A stretch of 64,000 nt of DNA from Asterella californica (GCA_036924285.1 JAYKYS010000001.1:8333501-8397500), one strand, 5' to 3'; counted from the first letter of the stretch, positions 47,937 to 60,295 are shown. Program-made: numbers and translations. The notes: a model not told the origin generated them from the sequence alone.

Positions 47937-49935
47937 CTAGGAAGCCATCTCTTTTGCTTGTCTTCCAGAATACATCTTGTCATCTAGAGCTTCCTCGCTC
48001 TTCTTCTCGGCTTCCAACGCTGTCATCACTAAGTGGACAACGAGGCCGAACTTCTCCTTGTTGAGGTCTTCCACAATGGCTGGTCCTTGTGCACCAGAAG
48101 ACGTAGCTACAATGGTGAGAACCAAGGAAAGACCGTAGAGAGTCTTCAGACCCTCGATTTGCCGATCTAGATAGCAGAACATGCTCTCCTTGTAGTCCAC
48201 CAACATTTTTCCGGAAGCGTCATCTCATGTACGAGCTAAGATCAGAAGCTTCTTTCTCGCAATGAAGTTGAACTTCTTCCGAAGCACTTCTCCCATCTAC
48301 GTCATAATCTCCTTGGCTCGAGCTTCTGCTTCTGCTCGCTACTTCTTCTCCTCTGCAGCTTGGGCTTCCGTGGCTTCCTGTAGTGCACTCCAAGTCTTCT
48401 TCTCCTCTGCTAGATAAGTTAACTGTCCCTGATCCGCAAAACTTCTAGCTCTCGCTGCTGAAGTCGCATCTGCAACTCTTGGTTGCTCTTCCGCAACTGT
48501 GCCAACTCCTTGACAGAAGCAGAAGCTTCCACCTTGTACTTCGTGGCAATCTTCTCCATGATGTAGAGGTTGGCTTCCAGAGCTTCCAACTTCTGCTTCT
48601 AGGCTTCTTCTTGTTGAATCAAGGTCCGAAGATCAAATCCAGGTTGTAGAGCCATCGCTCGTCTCTCCACCAACTCCGTTGCTGGTTGGATCTCCGAACT
48701 GAAAAAGGCGATGAACTCCTCCAGTCGTCTTCTCGCAGAAGATAGGTTCATGTCCACAAATCATTCTGTGACAGCTTTCTTATCTTCCAGAGACATCTGT
48801 ATCTCTTCCACCACAATCGTCTTCTTTGAGAAGACGCTACTTTCAATGTCTTCCGGGGTGGAAGATCTCTTCCCATCGCAGAAGCAATCCTCTTCTCTGC
48901 ACATCTTCTTGTGACAGTTGGAACATCGACCTAGGTCTTGGCTTCTGGAGTCTTCAGAAGACTCCTTGTGTTCACAGAAGCTATCTTCTTGGTGACCTTG
49001 GTACTGGGAATGTCTTCCTGCGAACCCGACTCAGATCAGGAGTGAATGGTAGGGAGAGATGTGCTCTTCCTAGGAATGCTCCTAGGTCTCATCCTCCTTG
49101 GTGACGACGCATCTCATGTGTCGTTGGAGTCATCTTCCCGCACCGTAATCGTTTTCTGATGAGTGCTTGGTCTCTCCTGAAGCACTAGAGTGGGAGGGGA
49201 AGACATGCCACCGGCCTGGTCTTCTTCCTCCGAGGTCTCTTCCTTGATCTCTCGCTATCCCGTTAGTCCATACTTAACCAGCTGGTTCTCCTTCAGGTTC
49301 CTCTTGGACAAATACAGATAGCGGAAGAAGGAGGTGAGATGCCCTCCTGTTGTAAACCAACTCGGCATGGACGTAGGCGTGGAAGAAGGGGTCCCAGTTG
49401 ATGACCTCTCTTGCCCAAACTGCTTCTAGAAACTCCACATCTTGGTCTCCAAGATATCTAACCTCCCGAGGTTTTCCCTCGAGGAAAAGATGAAGGTACA
49501 ACTTCTCCAAAAGACGTTTCTTTGGCTCTCGGTAAGCTTCCACCTTCCATCCGTTTCTCCCTTTCCTTCCAGGAGGAGACATGTAGTAATCCCATGTACA
49601 TGTCATCTCTCTGAAATAATCGTGAGAATCTCTTCTTTCTCGAGCTCATACCCGCGGTTCTCTGATTCAGGCTTGTGAAAAGCTATGTGTCACCACTCCA
49701 CCGTCCACAAGGATGGTCTTCCTCGAGCAACCCCTGCCTTGACAAGTACACGGTTATGAGGAGGCAATGCTGCCCAGACCTCTTCCAACAGACAATGGTA
49801 TGCGAGATTCCTATCCCATGTGAAGAAGTCGAGGTCCAACTCCTTGATGAAAGATTTGACCTCGATAAACTCTGCTTGTGGTAACACCAACCCTTGAGGA
49901 TGGACATTTTGAGCTTCTGTTACACTGTACCACAC
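47937..49935 (-). pseudogene. Decayed coiled-coil frame, probable retroelement ORF
   Basis: A long minus-strand coding relic read across frameshifts and many stops. From its 5' end: VTEAQNVHPQGLVLPQAEF and FFTWDRNLAYHCLLEEVW, then LGDQDVEFLEAVWAREVIN, then a heptad-rich coiled coil (ASVKELAQLRKSNQELQMRL, TYLAEEKKTWSALQEATEAQ), ending KSEEALDDKMYSGRQAKEM. Composition and setting resemble the extra or gag-like ORFs of large plant Ty3 elements; no known domain was identified. Several internal stops are TAG. Confidence 0.55.
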
Positions 49936-50849
49936 ATATTTGTTGTGAGCCGAAGGTTCAATCCTTACCAGATGCTCACAATCTAGCTTCCACTCTCAGA
50001 AGACGAATTGAGTCTTCCAAAAGATAGCTATTCTATCTACCAAAATTCTAGCAGTGCTTCCTAAGTACATCACGTCTTCCGAGCTATATCTAAACAATCT
50101 TAACTAAGCAAGACATCACATGGATTCCTAAAAAGACAATCCACCTTGCAATTCATCCTACTTCATAACAGAAGATGAGAAGCGAAGTTTGCGAATGGTT
50201 CGGAAAAAGGCTGAGGACTCTTATGGTGATAGTGACCTCCAAGAAGACTCTCTGGACAGCTTCTGGTTAACAGATGTCTTCAGAAGACTTCCCGTAGCCA
50301 GGCTTCCTATCACTGGTCTCACATGTATTTGACTTCCTACACACAATCTAACGTCGCAACGGACATGAAACATTCGCACTCTGTCTTTCGGTTCCTCATC
50401 TCGCATACACTCTCAGAAGAAGCTTACTGCGTAATAGGAAGACATGACCTTTGACATTTCTCCAGATTGTGTCAGCAAGGCTTCTCACAATTCTCCTCTA
50501 AAGTTCGAGAAGAAGAAGGAACAAGTTGCTATGGGTCAGATAAAAGAGACACGTAAAGGACCCTCACATCTTCTCGTTTTTGGAAATGTCCAGACATTCA
50601 GATGAGTCTTCTGTCCATGAATTCTAGGACAGAACCGCAATAGGATAGAGAAATTGATAGTCAGAATAGAGAATTTTGGAATAAGAAGAAGGAGAAGCTC
50701 AATTTCGATTAGGAAGAGATTGGAGAAGATGGTTGTCGAAAATTAGATAGCGCTTCCAAGTTTAATCTTCTCAGAGAAAATGAAGTTAGCGATCGTTGAG
50801 CACGTACTTAGAAATCCTACACAAATAGGTCATCAATTATTCAAGAGAC
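49936..50849. other. Retroelement-like debris without clear frame
   Basis: Rich in cttct/agaag tracts like the flanking relic, so probably the same element. No domain recognised. Confidence 0.4.
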
Positions 50850-51190
50850 ACTCGAGTAGCTCCAAACAAGAGCTGAAGCTTTCCAAGGTGATCGAGGACC
50901 GGCAGCTAGAAGACTTCTGAGAACTCTTGACAGAGTTTCAAGATGTCTTTGCATGGATCATAGAAGAAATGAAGGGCATACCCAAGAAATTGGAAGAACA
51001 TCCAATTGACTTGTTAGACGACATGTTCCTACACGGCAAAGACAGGATCGATTCAATCCCAAGTACTCTTTTCTGGTGAAGGATCAAATTGATCAATATT
51101 TGAAAGTAAGAGTTATCTTCCTAGTGCTTAGTGGGTGGCTCCAATTGTCATCGTTCTCAAGAAGCAGACATGTAAATTGGTTCTATCTCA
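50850..51190 (+). pseudogene. Ty3/gypsy pre-RT/RT fragment
   Basis: Plus-strand text reads LTEFQDVFAWIIEEMKGIPK, then HPIDLLDD and, after a frameshift, a segment matching the conserved approach to RT (NPKYSFLVKDQ-like, then VAPIVIVLKKQ-like). Frameshifts and stops are frequent. The fragment stops near 51,185. Confidence 0.65.
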
Positions 51191-52797
51191 TCTCGTCTGA
51201 AGCATGAACCGTGTGATGCTACGCTAAGTTTGAGCTATAGGAGAGTCGTGCCGGTGAAGCTGTTGTAGGCCACGTTCGCGATAGTCTGCTCCTGATGCTT
51301 ATATCCCAGGTGATTGTCCTATGTTCGTAAGGAGGTTGTTGGGAGGAGTGATGTTATCAAATCGATGCTGCGGTTGTCGACTGGTCATGGCAAGTGAATC
51401 ATGACAGTTAAATTATCCACCCCTTACGGCACAAGTTTTTTGTCTCCAGTTTTTGAGTGTAATTTCTCTGTACTTTGTGACAAGACTTCCGGGAAAGGTT
51501 TTTTTTTAAGTGAAACTTGCATTACTGCGTTCTCTCTTCTGCTCTTGTACATGTTCTATTCTGAACCTTTCGTTCTGAAGTCGGGAAACCTGTTCTTTGA
51601 CTTTTATCTGTGTACCATCCCGTACTTTCGGTCTAGTTGTCAACCTTTATTAAGTTGAGACACTAGATCAGATATGTGGTGCCATATAATCATCCCTCGA
51701 GCATGTTCGTGTAAGCCTTGAACATCATCTCGAGTTTTCTCCTCTTCAGTTTCGTCATCAAGATCACTTAAGCGTTCCACATTATTCCTTGCAAAGCTGA
51801 TCCCTTTACCACTGTTCAAGGCACATTCATTTAACTTTCACTGTGGTGAACAGGAGATTAACGTGTCCGTACTATTCCTTAGCTCCGCGATGTTCACTCA
51901 AGTTCTATGCTATACGATATTGATTTTACCCACGGAAGCATTGGACTTTATCTACATTCAAGTGCAGTTAAGGTGAGTATTTAACGTTTTATTCCGGAAC
52001 CTTGAATTCAGACCTTGACTTCCGTTCTTGCTGTCTTCAGCGGGATCAACGGAAGCAAAGAAGCATTTATGTAGGATTAAGTATCATGCATGAGAAGTCA
52101 TCCGCAAGACCTCATGCTAGATCATCACACAATCGGTTCATCTGCACACGCCGGGTATGCACTAATATCTTTATGGCGGAACCTAGAAAAGCAAGAATAG
52201 GGAATGCCTTTCACAGTTCTGGAGTCGTTGCCTCTTCGTTATCTCGGTTCATTGTTCTTCTGAGGTTTCCCCTTTTACCTAGAAAGTAGGTATCATCTAG
52301 TCGCTCTGGGTTGATGAAGCCGTCCGGGGAAATAGGTCCTGGTGCGGGTTGAATCGGAATCCACAGATTGCAATTGCTCTTCAGTCCTCTACTTCTGTGA
52401 GGGTCTTATATGATTACGGGGTCTTTACGTGGTTACAGTTTCTCTATATTGTTCACATTTCCCCACGGAAAGTGTGAACAATATAGAGCAACCAGTATTT
52501 TTTGGCAACCAGTATTTGCCCGCTTGGTCTTCGCACTGCGTTTTCTTCGGATATTTTGGTGTTTCTGGTTACTTGCTGGAGCTGATCTCCACCTTGCGGA
52601 ATTTCGTTAACCGTGTCTTATGTTATACATCCGAATTGCGTCTTTGTTCCGCGACCCTCATTTGCATGCACGTTAATGTTGGATGCAATTTCGTTCTGCT
52701 GAGTGTTGATGTTGCGTGAAACGCATGGATTCATGGGGCCTGAGTTCAAGTGAGAGAGACTGGAATCCCTGGTGGGCTTTTCGTCCTCTAGAGTGGG
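51191..52797. other. Intergenic region upstream of MED32
   Basis: No coding exon recognised. It contains the hairpin at 52442-52488 and presumably the MED32 promoter and 5' untranslated region toward its right end. Confidence 0.4.
52442..52488. repeat. 19-bp inverted repeat (hairpin)
   Basis: ctctatattgttcacattt, a nine-base loop, then aagtgtgaacaatatagag; 18 of 19 pairs match. It lies about 310 bp upstream of the MED32 start. Function unknown. Confidence 0.95.
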
Positions 52798-54506
52798 ATG
52801 GATCACGTGGCAAATCGTCTTCAGAGAGCATACAATGTACTTTCTGTCCCCAAATTTCTCCTCTTTGTATGAATTTATCTCCCCTGTTACTCTACCAGAA
52901 CCCGTTAGTGGATGTTTTTCCGTCTTCGCGTCTCATCATCCGCAGTTGTATGGATGATAGATTTAATGCAGAAACATTATTCTTTCCACCGTGTTGGTGT
53001 TTCGGTGTAGGTAGGAGGTGCTCCTCTCCGCTCTAACCTTGGGCTTGGCCGTGACGCAATGTACGTCATGATGCAGACATACCCCAACCAGCGTCGCAGT
53101 CTTTAAGTTCTAACAAGTGGAGTTTTTAGGTTTTTGGATGATGTGCTAATCGTGAATCAGCTGCTTTTATTTTCCTCTGTTCAGGCACTACTGAAGGCTG
53201 TGTCAGACGTGTTGGAGGCTAAGGAGACTGCAGATTCTCAGTACGCTTCTGTACCACTTGTTGTGTGATTCCCCGACAGCGCATCATCTTGAATATCACC
53301 ACCTTTGGATGCCTCTTACAGACCTTGTTTACTACTTTCTCTTAACATCCGGAATGAGATCCCTTACATGGTTGTTTTGTTGGTGACAGCCGGACCATAA
53401 GAACGGACGCAGCTTTGGAGCATTTCTACAGTACTTTTCAGCTTTTCCAGGCAACTTGCGATCAAGCTCAAGAGTTTGTGGTACATCTTCTCATTTTTCC
53501 CTTCGGGCACGTTACTAACTTGTATAGTGTGCTTGGTATAGACCAGTACGTAGATATGCGTTTGTCTTGAGTGATGTTTGTCTTTCAAAGTCTGTTCAGG
53601 TATCATGGAACGCTATTTTGACTGATCTGGTGGTACACTTGTCATGCTTCTTTGGAGGTATAGTCTTTAGTCATAGCAAAGCAGAGGGAACGGGGTGTGA
53701 GGATCCTCCTTATAAATTTGCAGTGGTGGTATGATCATTTCTTCGTGAGTTGTGTGAGTAATTCATTCGCAGAATGTATGTCCTCTTTTGTAGCTTTCAG
53801 TTCCTGGGCTCCCTGGATCTTGTAGATCAAGTTGTTTCTTTGTGCTTGTGCTTCTTTGTCTACTCCCGAGAAGGTTCACCTCTGTTCCTCCGTCTCAGTG
53901 ACGAAAACTGTTTCTTTTGTTCTTTCTTGTGATGACACGGATGCTGACAGCTATGGTTCAGCTTAATGGGAACAGTTATTTGGGTCTGCTCCAAATGGAC
54001 CTCTGTGTTATGCAGTCATATATGTGTCTTCTTGTGTTACTTGTTATTTCTTTTTGAGCGTGTTGGGTGAAGGTCGTTGGACGTTTAGATGGTTTGTAAA
54101 ACAATCTAAACAAGAAGTCATTTTGGACCTTGTGTACAGACCAAGTCAGTCATTTGGTTGACGTATTGCATTTACCTCGCAGAAGTCGATACTTTACTTG
54201 CAGTCTGGAGAGACCTACTACTGGCAGAGTTTAACGAGGTCCTTTCGCTGACTGCAGGATTCTGTGAGGCAGAGAATAGGATCAGAGTGTATCGTGGACG
54301 AAGCAACTGGCCCAATATCTCAGAAACTTATCAAACTGTCAGAAGAAGGAGCCAATAGGTCAGCTATTCCACCACTTAGTGCTACCAGGTTGGAGCAGAT
54401 GAGCAAGGCAGTCCGTTTGCTCGTTCTAGAGTTGCAACCCGGTTCAAGTACTGCAATACCTCAACCATTGATCGACGGCAGACCAGCAGATGACATGTCG
54501 CACTAG
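52798..54506 (+). CDS. MED32: Mediator subunit 32 (MED29/32-like)
   Basis: Plant subunit of the Mediator coactivator that links regulators to RNA polymerase II; nuclear. Exons 52798-52836, 53185-53240, 53390-53480 and 54258-54506, all in phase (0, 2, 0), give 144 residues, close to the ~150 of other plants. Seen: start MDHVANRLQRAYN, then LKAVSDVLEAKETADS, TDAALEHFYSTFQLFQATCD, QAQEFVDSVRQRIGSEC with IVDEATGPIS, and the C-terminal LSATRLEQMSKAVRLLVLEL. These match the family in order across its length. Exon 1 is only 13 codons and rests on donor AAT|GTACTT plus similarity; the rest is strong. The gene is intact despite lying among transposon relics. Confidence 0.92.
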
Positions 54507-54855
54507 CTCGTATTTATATATGTCGGCTGTGTGTGTATTAAACATGCTAAGCACACCGTCGAAATCATCTACAATTAAAATTATTCCCTGGGTGGACCAA
54601 CGGAAGTACAATTATGTGAAGGACATAACAGGTAGTCAGATGGCCTGATTTGGACTTTTCGTGAGTCGAGGAATTCCACCCAGAGATAAGTATCCATAAC
54701 AGGACGAAATTGAACGATGCATTCCTCTGTTCCTTGTGAATGCATTCCTACCTACTGCAGCTTCATGAAGACTTGATGCAGGGAAACCTGTGGGGTCTGT
54801 GTTTCATCATTAGAAAGAGATACTCAAGAGTGTCACAAAACTGTTCTGACTTTAG

Positions 54856-55629
54856 TTGCGGAACAAGAAACACTTCTCAAAGAGAAAGTCGCCAAGGTGG
54901 TCAACAAGAACTATTGCCAATTGTGCTTAGTTAACAAGGATGAAAAATCGCTCAGCATCCGTAATCTGACAAAAGTTTTCGCTGTTTCCAATCTGATTTG
55001 CAAGCAGCTGTTCATCATAATGAACTCTGCATCAAAATTTGTGTGAGACTTTAAATGAATCAACCATTGGTTTAGAAACTACATATTCCTTTGGCAGGAC
55101 AAGGAGATGGAGATTATGCAGAATCGAGTCCTCGAACTTCAAAGTTCGGTTGATGAGCTTACTGTTGTGATCGACGTAAGCAGGGAAGAATACACCAATC
55201 ATACTGGCCAGTTGGAAATTCTCCAGGTGTGACTTGGGACTGCACCGTGAGATTTCATAGCTATTTTGAGGTGAACTTGTGGATTTTAGAAAATGAAAAA
55301 TCGATTTAATCTTTCAATATCGGTAAATTTCTAAGAATTATTTTTATATCTAAATGATCTAGTTTAACAAACAAACGAAACATTGAACATTTCAAGATCT
55401 GTTTTGTCTTCTGAAAGAGACGTTACTGGAGGAGCCCACTGCAGAGCCAGCCACCATGTCAAGAGGATCAGCTTCAGATAAGCAAACACAGTCGGAAGTG
55501 GATCGTAACGAGGTATCATCCAGGAAAGACGCTACACCTGTCACGGAGAATGCCGGGGAGGAAGATGAGGAAGAGTTGGACTTACCTAGTGTTCCCACAA
55601 CAGTAGTCACTAGCCAAGAAAAATCTTAG
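54856..55629 (+). CDS. Coiled-coil protein, C-terminal exons (unidentified)
   Basis: Three exons in mutual phase: 54856-54896, 55098-55175 and 55420-55629, with a TAG stop. Seen: AEQETLLKEKVAK, then DKEMEIMQNRVLELQSSVDE with LTVVID (heptad pattern), then TLLEEPTAEPATMSRG and an acidic tail ENAGEEDEEELDLPSVPTT. The upstream exons and the start were not found; the first exon needs a phase-1 donor. It follows MED32 on the same strand by about 350 bp, so it is either a separate short gene or a 3' extension of that transcription unit. Family not recognised. Confidence 0.5.
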
Positions 55630-56488
55630 GCGAAGTCCACAACATCCAGAAGAAAAGCTGCCATACAAACGTCTCATGATTTATTTGTCCTTAGATGTTT
55701 TGTCCACAAGCACCTTTACCGTAAATATTGGACTAACATTTTTGTATGTTGATGCAGAGGAAATACTGGAAACTTGATTACGTTAGTGGGTTCTTGGAAC
55801 AACACTCCCATTAAGAGTTCTGCTTTTATCTTTTTCTGGCCTAGTCGAGCGTGGTTATCATTGGATGAAGAGTTCCAGCTGACCTTGTCAACCGACTTTG
55901 TCATTTTCAGCAGCAGCAATGTAAGATTCTCCGAATTTCCCACCTCGTTTTATGTTTCGTAAGTGTGTCGGATGAAGGCAGAAGAGAGATAATTTTACCA
56001 GTTAGTCATCCGGCACAAAGGATTTTCTGATTTATGGAGCCAGTTTAGTTAAATCATTAGATATGGCGTCTCAAAAGACCCACCTTGTCACACATGATCC
56101 ACAGAAACAAGCACTTTGTGAAGTCTTGTCGTACATTTTCTCCAATTTTAAATGAGGGAGTTAAGTCAGTCTTGATTATTCAGTTGCAGTTCAGACTGGA
56201 GAGACTATACAAATACGGTGAACTTGGAGAGTGGAGCTCATTCGTTCTCTGGGATCCCGCACTGTGCTAATTCCTCTTTCGTTCCACATGTACCAGCTTG
56301 GCTTTCCTCGAATCTCAAAAAGAGGTTGGACGTATGATTTCACCAAGAGTTTTGTATATAAGATGCTCACTTTAAAATGGTCCGTTCCTGTGATTAATAT
56401 CATCAATACGTGTAGATTTTGTGTCCCCTCTTACTCTTTGTCTCGTGCCTGTCTAGGTGCAACTCTATGTACGTGGTGCAAAACGCAT
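55630..56488. other. Intergenic, no gene seen
   Basis: Sequence downstream of the coiled-coil gene. Possible acceptor-like sites occur, but no exon chain could be supported. Confidence 0.4.
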
Positions 56489-56757
56489 GAAACAATAAAG
56501 TCCACGGAGAAACGTATAAACTGGGAGAAACAAAAAACAAAAGACGCTTTGAAACAATAAAGCCCACGGAGAAACGTATAAACTGAGAAAAACAAAAAAC
56601 AAAAAACACTTTGAAACAATAAAGCCCACGGAGAAACGTATAAACTGGGAGAAACAAAAAACGCTATGAAATGCTATGAAACGCTATGAAACGCTTTGAA
56701 ACAAAAACAAAAAACGCTTTGAAACGCTATGAAACGCTTTTGAAACGCTTTTGAAAC
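56489..56757. repeat. 62-bp tandem repeat plus short satellite
   Basis: gaaacaataaag begins at 56489, 56551 and 56613 (period 62 bp), each copy followed by cccacggagaaacgtataaa. After that, 10-12-bp units of the type aaacgctatg / aaacgctttg run to about 56757. Confidence 0.95.
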
Positions 56758-57249
56758 GACAATTATTTACGAAATTTACTACCATTCAAACGTGAAATGA
56801 TTCACAAACATCTTTACGAACAAAAACAAATCGAAACGTAAAATTTAAATGCATGAAATAGAAAATTTAAGATTATTTCATACGTAAATACTTCAGAAAT
56901 GTTCATTGCTCTTGAAACATGACATCATTTTATACAAATTACATCAAACATCTTCGCACAGTGAAAGTGTATGAAATTTAAACTTAATGCAACATATGAA
57001 ACGTAGCAAATATTCAACATTACACAATCTATGTGCTTCTGCTCCACATTGTTCTTGCTCAAAAAACTACCCAGAGGAGAAGGAAGAGAACTCAAACTTC
57101 GTCATCAAACCATAATCGGACAACCCAAGTTGAACAGCACGACGGTCATCATAATCAAGTATGTGGATTACAACCTTTACATAATTTTCATGGATTATAA
57201 TTTCTAAGTTTATCAAACAACAAACATAATCTTCTATTATTCTTTTCAG
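56758..57249. other. AT-rich flank of Helitron relic
   Basis: No gene recognised. The pyrimidine stretch ctattattcttttcag at 57,234-57,249 directly precedes the first ATG of the OTU frame and resembles a splice acceptor, so an upstream exon may exist. Confidence 0.35.
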
Positions 57250-58200
57250 ATGTCTAAAGATTTATCCAAATTTAAATAGTGTGAAGATTTCGTATATACT
57301 CCAAGAGATTGTATGTTTGATTCAATATAATATTTATTGCATCATAAATCTTCTACCGCATCTTTACGAAATCAAACTCAAAATGAACTTTATAATATCT
57401 ACTCAAGAGCTAGAGATACACATGATTCATTGATATTATCTTATTTCATGGAAGATGAATTGAGAGTGTCGCATCGTGTCGAATCTGTAGATGAATATAT
57501 AACCAAAGTTGATAAAATGGCAAAAGAAGGTGGTGCGTGGGGTGATTCTTTATGTCTCTTAGCTTTATCCTTCATACTACAAAAAAATATACACATCTAC
57601 AGTTCTACTTCTGGAAAGAATATAATTCAATTTCCAAACAACAACTCGTATCATGTTACTTTCAATTTTCTATATGATGATAATGAAGGTAGTTCTGGTC
57701 ATTACAAACCTATCGTATTGATTCGTGATGAATTTCTTACTGACAAATGGGAGTATATAGTGAAACAACTGCAAGATTTATGATTAATTCATCTAAATGT
57801 ATCAATTGTACAATTAATACTTAAATTTATAAGTAAAAATCCTACTTATGAGAATGACTTAAACACTATTCAAACTAGAATCTATAAACTAGGTATAGAT
57901 AAACTAAATCTCCAAAAGATCAAAGTAAAACATCCTTTGCAAGATATTGACTCTCACCAATTAAACATTCTATATTCAGAACTCTTATTATTCTATCAGA
58001 ACCATCCATATTTATCCATAAGAGATGTCATAAATAATTTCATACAATCTCATAAACAATATGAAATACAACTCTTTAGAATGAAAAAAGCACTTTCTGA
58101 TAAAATAAAACAATACAAAATAATGAATAAGATTAATTCAATTAACACATCTAACCGTACTTCTAAAAAACGAAAGAAACTATCATTAGAAGAAAAATAG
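57250..58200 (+). pseudogene. OTU-type cysteine protease domain of a Helitron-like element
   Basis: A plus-strand frame from the ATG at 57250 that carries an OTU-like domain. The catalytic Cys region is PRDCMFDSI (57,301), the central part reads MAKEGGAWGDSLCLLALSFI and IHIYSS, and the catalytic His lies in GSSGHYKPIVLI (57,690). TAG and TAA stops near 57,277 and 57,328 interrupt the N-terminus. A second block (57937-58200) ends in a basic SKKRKKLSLEEK. OTU domains are known in Helitron2/Helentron-type plant and animal elements, and the Rep relic follows 0.7 kb downstream on the same strand. Confidence 0.7.
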
Positions 58201-60295
58201 ATATAAACTTAGTCCAAGTCTTTACTGGACGTTCCATATCATTCATGTGACATATGCTATAAACGTGATTTCTTGAAGAATTTAAAATATATCAATCAAA
58301 TTCATTACGATTTCATTTGCTCTTATGCTGAAACAACTAACATAACTTTTGAACAGTTTAAAGATAACACAAGGATTTGTTTGATGTCTATACAACGATA
58401 ACAAAATACCTCTTTTCTTTGAGATATCTAGAGTTTACAATAACAATATCATATCATATCTTGAATGTTTAAACGAAGTGGATGAAAGATTGATCTCACT
58501 GCGAGTTATGTTTGGAAACATTCATATATACAATGGTTTCCAACAATGGCATCTAAGAGGTAGTGTTATCAATATCCAGTCAAATACAAACATGGTCCAA
58601 ACACATTATGGCCGATGAAGAAAGTTCTATCATAGTGGAAATCAAAGAAAACTGAGTCTAAAATCAATCTATAGAACAAGCTACGTTCGACCTAACAAAG
58701 CAATGAGAGCTTTACATTATTATATTGATACATACTTATACAAACATCACAATATCAAGTTGAATGAAAATTGGATTGACACTTTCAACGACAATTATTC
58801 CAAAGAACAACTTTGATTCAATGAAGTAAAAACTACCAAAACAAATAACGAGTTCGATGAAAATAATCATGACCCCAACACAAACACTGATACATTTATT
58901 GCAAACTTTTTAGATCCTGAAATGATTTACGCCAATGAAAAGTATAAACTTACTATGGCTCCTAGCGTGAGATATCACCCTTTGAGTTTATTCGAAGATG
59001 AATTTTGTGAGGAGACTAATTTTCCTTGTTTGTTTTTTGGCAACGGAAGAAACAAACAAATCGTTTCAAAGATGTCGTATCACAAATTATTATACAAAAC
59101 TCATAAATTTGCTAGACATTTACCAAACATCTTTTTCAAGACGTCCAAAATTTGCATCCAGAAAATTCTAAGTATTTCTTGGATTCGAGTGAGAAAAGTA
59201 AACTACAAGGCTCTCCCTTGACGGCGAAACAAGTGAAGGATGACGATTTCAAACAACAACTTCTTATATCAGATCAAGCTTTTCCTTGTTTGTCCCAATT
59301 ACGATTCACTCCAGACTATTATCAAGTCGTTAGGCGAAATCTTTTTGCGATGATCCAACAATTAGGAAAACCTACATTTTTCATTACTTTAACTGCGAAC
59401 GAAAAAAATTGGAAACCGTTGATGAACACCTTATTCAAATTGAACAAAATGAATAACCATATACTATTACTGGACGATGAAGAAACTTTAAGTTCTTCAC
59501 AAAAACAACAACTTCTTAGCCAAGATCTTGTCACATGTGCACGATATTATGAACATAGAACACAATGTTTCCGTAAACTTATTTAACATAATCAATTAAT
59601 TTTAGAAAATATATCTGATTTCTTTTTCGTAATTGAATTCCAAAGCAGAGGTAGTCCACATGATCACGGACGACTATGGATAAAAAATGCTCATGGCTTT
59701 AAGATAGATCTTGCTGAATCAATAACAACTTTCATAGACGAGTATATTTCTACTGATCGTCACTTATTGAGCGAAGAGATGATCAAATGTCAAACTCATC
59801 ATCACACAAATACGTGCTATAAAAAAAGATCTTTTTCTTCTTGTCGATTTCCATTTCCATGGCATCCCATGTCAAAAACAACAATATTCTATTCTTTTAA
59901 CTAACGATGAACTCGATGATGAAAAGACGAGCGATATAAAACTTAAATCTATTAGGATTTCAAACCTCATTTCTTCTTTCAAAACTAGAATGGAGATGAA
60001 CTCCAATCAGTATCTTCAACATTTAGAACTTACATATGAAACTTACATATTAGCTTTAAGATATTTTTTATCTAAAGCTTCCATATATCTACAACGTCAT
60101 CGAAATGATATTTACATTAATTCCTTCCCAAAAATTGTTACTTCAATTTGGCAAGCAAATACAAATTGTCAATACGTGTTGGATCTACATGTTGCGGCAC
60201 AATATTGTACATCATATCTAACAAAAGTAGATAATACGATAACGAATGAGATGAAGAAAATAACAATAAATGTAGTGAGGAAAATCAAGAAATAA
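58201..60295 (+). pseudogene. Helitron Rep (HUH) relic
   Basis: Plus-strand blocks in order: a Cys-containing stretch SCDICYKRDFLKNL (58,240), YHPLSLFEDEFCEETNFPCL (58,975), KPTFFITLTANEKNWKPL (59,367), the HUH signature EFQSRGSPHDHGRLWIKNAH (59,640-59,690), CQTHHH...CYKKRS (59,790), FPFPWHP, and RHRNDIYINSFPKIVT, IWQANTNCQYVLD and AAQYCTSYLTK with two tyrosines (60,205). Frame changes and stops break it. No PIF1-type helicase follows, so the element is truncated near 60.3 kb where copia sequence begins. Confidence 0.8.

Noticed and set aside
47937..49935. Excess of TAG stops suggesting a recoded genetic code
   Set aside because: MED32 (54506) and the downstream coiled-coil gene (55629) end cleanly at TAG, and the TAG codons in relics occur with TGA and frameshifts typical of decay.
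24392..56564. Shared block gaaacaataaagcc at 24,388 and 56,551
   Set aside because: Only about 14 bp match and it contains a common AATAAA signal, so it is too short to argue for related elements.
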